A stretch of DNA of 64,000 nt from the NCBI GenBank assembly GCA_029948255.1, contig JALIZF010001791.1, forward strand, positions 620,001-684,000, written 5' to 3'. Positions 57,238-64,000 of the stretch are shown here, in pieces. The position numbers and the translations under genes were made by a program. Position 1 is the first letter of the stretch; each line of letters starts with the position of its first letter. The notes under the pieces were generated by a model. It did not search any database. It saw only the letters and a list, made by a program, of their open reading frames with translations, and had not been told where the DNA came from. Origin of the DNA: Telmatactis stephensoni. Lineage: Eukaryota > Cnidaria > Anthozoa > Actiniaria > Isophelliidae.

Positions 57238-60200
57238 TTGACGATTCTCAATGGACTACAGACCATGCAAAATAAGCAAAAATGCACCAAAATGACGATA
57301 GCCCAAGCAAAATGCGCAAAAATGGCGATTTTCAATGGACTATAGCCCATGCAAAATGCGCAAAAAATGGCCCAAATTCACGATTTGCAATGGACTATAG
57401 CCCATGCAAAATGCCAAAAAATGCCCAAAATTGACGATTTTCAGTGGACTATAGCCCATGCAAAATGCCCAAAAATTGGCCCAAATTGAGCATTTTCAAT
57501 GGACTATAGCCCATGCAAAATGCCCAAAAATGGCCCAAATTCACGATTTTCAATGGACTATAGCCCATGCAAAATGCGCAAAAATGGCCCAAATTCACGA
57601 TTTTCTATGGACTATAGCCCATGCAAAATGCGCAAAAATGATCCAAATTCACGATTTTCAATGGACTATAGCCCATGCAAAATGCCGAAAAATGCCCAAA
57701 TTGAGGATTTTCAATGGACTATAGCCCATGCAAAATGCAGAAAAATGTCCAAATTGAGGATTTTTAAAGGACTATAGCCCATGAAAAATGCCGAAAAATG
57801 CCCAAAATTGACGATTTTCAGTGGACTATAGCCCATGCAAAATGCGCAAAAATGGCCCAAATTCACGATTTTCAATGGACTATAGCCCATGTAAAATGCG
57901 CAAAAATGGCCCAAATTGACGATTTTCAATGGACTATAGCACATGCAAAATGCGCAAAAATGGCCTAAATTGACGATTTTCAATGGACTATAGCCCATGC
58001 AAAATGCGCAAAAATGGCCCAAATTGACGATTTTCAATGGACTATAGCCCATGCAAAATGTGCAAAAATGCCCAAAATTGACGATTTTCAATGGACTATA
58101 GCCCATGCAAAATGCAGAAAAATGTCCAAATTGAGGATTTTTAATGGACTATAGCCCATGAAAAATGCCGAAAAATGCCCAAAATTGACGATTTTCAGTG
58201 GACTATAGCCCATGCAAAATGCGCAAAAATGACCCAAAATGACGATTTTCAATGGACTATAGCCCATGCAAAATGCGCAAAAATGCTCGAATTTGACGAT
58301 TTTCAATGGACTATAGCCCATGCAAAATGCGCAAAAATGCTCGAAATTGACGATTTTCAATGGACTATAGCCCATGCAAAATGCGCAAAAATGGCCAAAA
58401 TTGAGGATTTTCAATGGACTATAGCCCATGCAAATTGCGCAAAAATGCTCGAAATTGACGATTTTCAATGGACTATAGCCCATGCAAAATGTCGAAAAAT
58501 GCCCAAAATTGACGATTTTCAGTGGACTATAGCCATGCAAAATGCGCAAAAATGGCCTAAATTGACGATTTTCAATGGACTATAGCCCATGCAAAATGTG
58601 CAAAAATGGCCCAAATTCACGATTTTCAATGGACTATAGCCCATGCAAAATGCCGAAAAATGCCCAAAATTGACGATTTTAAATGGACTATAGCCCATGC
58701 AAGATGCAGAAAAATGTCCAAATTGAGGATTTTTAAAGGACTATAGCCCATGAAAAATGCCGAAAAATGCCCAAAATTGACGATTTTCAGTGGACTATAG
58801 CCCATGCAAAATGCGCAAAAATGACCCAAAATGACGATTTTCAATGGACTATAGCCCATGCAAAATGCGCAAAAATGCTCGAATTTGACGATTTTCAATG
58901 GACTATAGCCCATGCAAAATGCGCAAAAATGGCCCAAATTCACGATTTTCAATGGACTATAGCACATGCAAAATGCGCAAAAATGGCCTAAATTGACGAT
59001 TTTCAATGGACTATAGCCCATGTAAAATGCGCAAAATTGGCCCACATTCACGATTTTCAATGGACTATAGCCCATGCAAAATGCGCAAAAATGCTCGAAA
59101 TTGACGATTTTCAATGGACTATAGCCCATGCAAAATGCCCAAAAATGGCCCAAATTCACGATTTTCAATGGACTATAGCCCATGCAAAATGTGCAAAAAT
59201 GGCCCAAATTCACGATTTTCAATGGACTATAGCCCATGCAAAATGCCGAAAAATGCCCAAATTGACGATTTTCAATGGACTATAGCCCATGTAAAATGCG
59301 TAAAAATGGCCCAAATTGACGATTTTCAATGGACTATAGCACATGCAAAATGCGCAAAAATGGCCTAAATTGACGATTTTCAATGGACTATAGCCCATGT
59401 AAAATGCGCAAAAATGGCCCAAATTCACGATTTTCAATGGACTATAGCCCATGCAAAATGCGCAAAAATGCTCGAAATTGACGATTTTCAATGGACTATA
59501 GCCCATGCAAAATGCCCAAAAATGGCCCAAATTCACGATTTTCAATGGACTATAGCCCATGCAAAATGCGCAAAAATGGCCCAAATTCACGATTTTCAAT
59601 GGACTATAGCCCATGCAAAATGCCGAAAAATGCCCAAATTGACGATTTTCAATGGACTATAGCCCATGCAAAATACCGAAAAATGCCAAAATTGAGGATT
59701 TTCAATGGACTATAGCCCATGCAAATTGCGAAAAAATGCTCGAAATTGACGATTTTCAATGGACTATAGCCCATGCAAAATGTCGAAAAATGCCCAAAAT
59801 TGACGATTTTCAGTGGACTATAGCCATGCAAAATGCGCAAAAATGGCCTCAATTGACGATTTTCAATGGACTATAGCCCATGCAAAATGCAGAAAAATGT
59901 CCAAATTGAGGATTTTTAATGGACTATAGCCCATGAAAAATGCGCAAAAATGGCCCAAATTGACGATTTTCAATGGACTATAGCACATGCAAAATGCGCA
60001 AAAATGGCCTAAATTGACGATTTTCAATGGACTATAGCCCATGTAAAATGCGCAAAAATGGCCCAAATTCACGATTTTCAATGGACTATAGCCCATGCAA
60101 AATGCGCAAAAATGCTCGAAATTGACGATTTTCAATGGACTATAGCCCATGCAAAATGCCCAAAAATGGCCCAAATTCACGATTTTCAATGGACTATAGC

Positions 60201-63200
60201 CCATGCAAAATGCGCAAAAATGGCCCAAATTCACGATTTTCAATGGACTATAGCCCATGCAAAATGCCCAAAAATGCCCAAATTGACGATTTTCAATAGA
60301 CTATAGCCCATGCAAAATGCGCAAAAATGACCCAAAATGACGATTTTCAATGGACTATAGCCCATGCAAAATGCGCAAAAATGACCCAAAATGACGATTT
60401 TCAATGGACTATAGCCCAAGCAAAATGCGCAAAAATGGCCCAAATTCACGATTTTCAATGGACTATAGCCCATGCAAAATGCGCAAAAATGGCCCAAATT
60501 CACGATTTTCTATGGACTATAGCCCATGCAAAATGCGCAAAAATGGTCAAAATTGAGCATTTTCAATGAACTAAAGCCCATGCAAAATGCGCAAAAATGG
60601 CCCAAATTCACGATTTTCAATGGACTATAGCCCATGCAAAATGTGCAAAAATGGCCCAAATTCACGATTTTCAATGGACTATAGCCCATGCAAAATGCCC
60701 AAAATTGACGATTTTCAATGGACAATAGCCCATGCAAAATGCCGCAAAATATCCAAATTGACGATTTTCAATGGACTATAGCCCATGCAAAATGCAGAAA
60801 AATGTCCAAATTGAGGATTTTTAATGGACTATAGCCCATGAAAAATGCGCAAAAATGGCCCAAATTGACGATTTTCAATGGACTATAGCACATGCAAAAT
60901 GCGCAAAAATGGCCTAAATTGACGATTTTCAATGGACTATAGCCCATGTAAAATGCGCAAAAATGGCCCAAATTCACGATTTTCAATGGACTATAGCCCA
61001 TGCAAAATGCGCAAAAATGCTCGAAATTGACGATTTTCAATGGACTATAGCCCATGCAAAATGCCCAAAAATGGCCCAAATTCACGATTTTCAATGGACT
61101 ATAGCCCATGCAAAATGCGCAAAAATGGCCCAAATTCACGATTTTCAATGGACTATAGCCCATGCAAAATGCGCAAAAATGGCCAAAATTGACGATTTTC
61201 AATGGACTATAGCCCATGCAAAATGCGCAAAAATGGCCCAAATTCACGATTTTCTATGGACTATAGCCCATGCAAAATGCGCAAAAATGGTCAAAATTGA
61301 GCATTTTCAATGAACTAAAGCCCATGCAAAATGCGCAAAAATGACCCAAAATGACGATTTTCAATGGACTATAGCCCATGCAAAATGTGCAAAAATGGCC
61401 CAAATTCACGATTTTCAATGGACTATAGCCCATGCAAAATGCCGAAAAATGCCCAAAATTGACGATTTTCAATGGACTATAGCCCATGCAAAATGCCCAA
61501 AAATGGCCCAAATTGACGATTTTCAATGGACTATAGCACATGCAAAATGCGCAAAAATGACCCAAATTCACGATTTTCAATGGACTATAGCCCATGCAAA
61601 ATGCGCAAAAATGGCCAAAATTGACGATTTTCAATGGACTATAGCCATGCAAAATGCGCAAAAATGGCCCAAATTCACGATTTTCTATGGACTATAGCCC
61701 ATGCAAAATGCGCAAAAATGGTCAAAATTGAGCATTTTCAATGAACTAAAGCCCATGCAAAATGCGCAAAAATGGCCCAAATTCACGATTTTCAATGGAC
61801 TATAGCCCATGCAAAATGCCGAAAAATGCCCAAAATTGACGATTTTCAATGGACTATAGCCCATGCAAAATGCAGAAAAATGTCCAAATTGAGGATTTTT
61901 AATGGACTATAGCCCATGAAAAATGCCGAAAAATGCCCAAAATTGACGATTTTCAGTGGACTATAGCCCATGCAAAATGCGCAAAAATGACCCAAAATGA
62001 CGATTTTCAATGGACTATAGCCCATGCAAAATGCAGAAAAATGTCCAAATTGAGGATTTTTAAAGGACTATAGCCCATGAAAAATGCCGAAAAATGCCCA
62101 AAATTGACGATTTTCAGTGGACTATAGCCATGCAAAATGCCCAAAAATTGGCCGAAATTGAGCAATTTCAATGGACTATAGCCCATGCAAAATGCCTAAA
62201 AATGGCCCAAATTCACGATTTTCAATGGACTATAGCCCATGCAAAATGCGCAAAAATGGCCCAAATTCACGATTTTCAATGGACTATAGCCCATGCAAAA
62301 TGCCCAAAAATGCCCAAATTGACGATTTTCAATAGACTATAGCCCATGCAAAATGCGCAAAAATGACCCAAAATGACGATTTTCAATGGACTATAGCCCA
62401 TGCAAAATGCGCAAAAATGACCCAAAATGACGATTTTCAATGGACTATAGCCCAAGCAAAATGCGCAAAAATGGCCCAAATTCACGATTTTCAATGGACT
62501 ATAGCCCATGCAAAATGCGCAAAAATGGCCCAAATTCACGATTTTCTATGGACTATAGCCCATGCAAAATGCGCAAAAATGGTCAAAATTGAGCATTTTC
62601 AATGAACTAAAGCCCATGCAAAATGCGCAAAAATGGCCCAAATTCACGATTTTCAATGGACTATAGCCCATGCAAAATGTGCAAAAATGGCCCAAATTCA
62701 CGATTTTCAATGGACTATAGCCCATGCAAAATGCCCAAAATTGACGATTTTCAATGGACAATAGCCCATGCAAAATGCCGCAAAATATCCAAATTGAGGA
62801 TTTTTAATGGACTATAGCCCATGAAAAATGCCGAAAAATGCCCAAAATTGACGATTTTCAGTGGACTATAGCCCATGCAAAATGCGCAAAAATGACCCAA
62901 AATGACGATTTTCAATGGACTATAGCCCATGCAAAATGCGCAAAAATGCTCGAAATTGACGATTTTCAATGGACTATAGCCCATGCAAATTGCGCAAAAA
63001 TGCTCGAAATTGACGATTTTCAATGGACTATAGCCCATGCAAAATGCGCAAAAATGCTCGAAATTGAGCATTTTCAATGAACTAAAGCCCATGCAAAATG
63101 CGCAAAAATGGCCCAAAATGACGATTTTCAATGGACTATAGCCCATGCAAAATGCGCAAAAATGGCCCAAAATCCACGATTTTCAATGGACTATAGCCCA

Positions 63201-64000
63201 TGCAAAATGCCCAAAAATGCCCAAATTGAGGATTTTCAATGGACTATAGCCCATGCAAAATGCGCAAAAATGCTCGAATTTGACGATTTTCAATGGACTA
63301 TAGCCCATGCAAAATGCCGAAAAATACCCAAAATTGACGATTTTCAATGGACTATAGCCCATGCAAAATGCCGAAATATGTCCAAATTGAGGATTTTTAA
63401 TGGACTATAGCCCATGAAAAATGCCGAAAAATGCCCAAAATTGACGATTTTCAGTGGACTATAGCCCATGCAAAATGCGCAAAAATGACCCAAAATGACG
63501 ATTTTCAATGGACTATAGCCCATGCAAAATGCGCAAAAATGCTCGAATTTGACGATTTTCAATGGACTATAGCCCATGCAAAATGCGCAAAAATGGCCCA
63601 AATTCACGATTTTCAATGGACTATAGCACATGCAAAATGCGCAAAAATGGCCTAAATTGACGATTTTCAATGGACTATAGCCCATGTAAAATGCGCAAAA
63701 ATGGCCAAAATTGACGATTTTCAATGGACTATAGCCCATGCAAAATGCGCAAAAATGGCCCAAATTCACGATTTTCAATGGACTATAGCCCATGCAAAAT
63801 GCGCAAAAATGCTCGAAATTGACGATTTTCAATGGACTATAGCCCATGCAAAATGCGCAAAAATGGCCCAAATTCACGATTTTCAATGGACTATAGCCCA
63901 TGCAAAATGCGCAAAAATGGCCAAAATTGAGGATTTTCAATGGACTATAGCCCATGCAAATTGCGCAAAAATGCTCGAAATTGACGATTTTCAATGGACT
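57238..64000. repeat. 54-bp satellite array, ~125 units, running off the window
   Basis: A basic unit of 54 bp (GATTTTCAATGGACTATAGC, then CCATGCAAAATGCGCAAAAA, then TGGCCCAAATTCAC) is repeated head to tail. Variant classes differ mainly after ATGC: GCGCAAAAATGGCCCAAATTCAC-type, CCGAAAAATGCCC-type, GCTCGAAATTGAC-type, CAGAAAAATGTCC-type and TGACCCAAAATGAC-type, with some 53-bp units. The first three or four units (57238-57420) are the most diverged, as expected at an array edge. Because 54 is a multiple of three, several frames stay open for hundreds of bases (minus strand MGYSPLKIVNLGHFCAFC repeats; plus strand MAQIHDFQWTIAHAKCAK repeats). I read these as a by-product and not as genes. Confidence 0.97.

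Noticed and set aside
57458..63994. Many long ORFs on both strands in the satellite as genes
   Set aside because: They follow from a 54-bp repeat unit lacking stops in those frames. They start and stop wherever a 53-bp unit shifts the frame, and no promoter or splice context is seen.
57238..64000. CRISPR-like array
   Set aside because: Repeats are directly adjacent without unique spacers, have 54-bp periodicity with point variants and sit in an animal genome; it is a satellite.

Overview
The window looks like nuclear DNA of an early-branching invertebrate animal, most plausibly a cnidarian. Genes are split by short GT-AG introns, coding density is low, the base composition is AT-rich, and introns and spacers are full of small inverted-repeat elements (MITEs), tRNA-derived SINEs and a truncated LINE. 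The proteins are clearly metazoan (TXNDC11, NTAN1, GTF3C4, LYRM7, SRSF2). The species cannot be named from the sequence alone.

Layout. 1-10.4 kb has no gene I can support, only dispersed repeats and hairpin elements. 10.4-16.4 kb (+) is a nine-exon gene for a 475-residue glutamate-receptor-like channel with a potassium-channel filter (TVGYGD). It has the minimal layout of prokaryotic GluR0: signal peptide, S1, M1, P-loop, M2, S2, M3. 17.0-24.3 kb (-) is TXNDC11 (14 exons) and 24.7-28.0 kb (-) is NTAN1 (10 exons). 28.2-34.7 kb (+) is GTF3C4 (8 exons), divergent from NTAN1 across 172 bp; its first intron has all the marks of a U12-type intron. 35.3-39.1 kb (+) is an unrecognised single-pass membrane glycoprotein. 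39.8-40.8 kb (-) is an intronless Cwc2-like splicing factor broken by one frameshift. It is divergent from LYRM7 (41.06-42.75 kb, +), which is followed by SRSF2 (43.25-44.1 kb, +). 44.1-52.9 kb is gene-poor and holds two large inverted-repeat elements. 52.9-53.85 kb (+) is an intronless 308-codon ORF of unknown function. From about 57.24 kb to the window end lies a 54-bp satellite array of roughly 125 units with higher-order organisation.

The genes do not form one pathway. They are mostly housekeeping genes: RNA polymerase III transcription, splicing, the N-degron pathway, complex III assembly and ER redox. Two divergent pairs share short promoters. The most unusual items are the potassium-filter glutamate-receptor-like channel, the U12 intron, the frameshifted Cwc2-like gene, the coding-compatible 54-bp satellite and several long fold-back elements.

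Exon boundaries were derived by hand from splice consensus, reading-frame continuity and family similarity remembered from known proteins. No database search was run.
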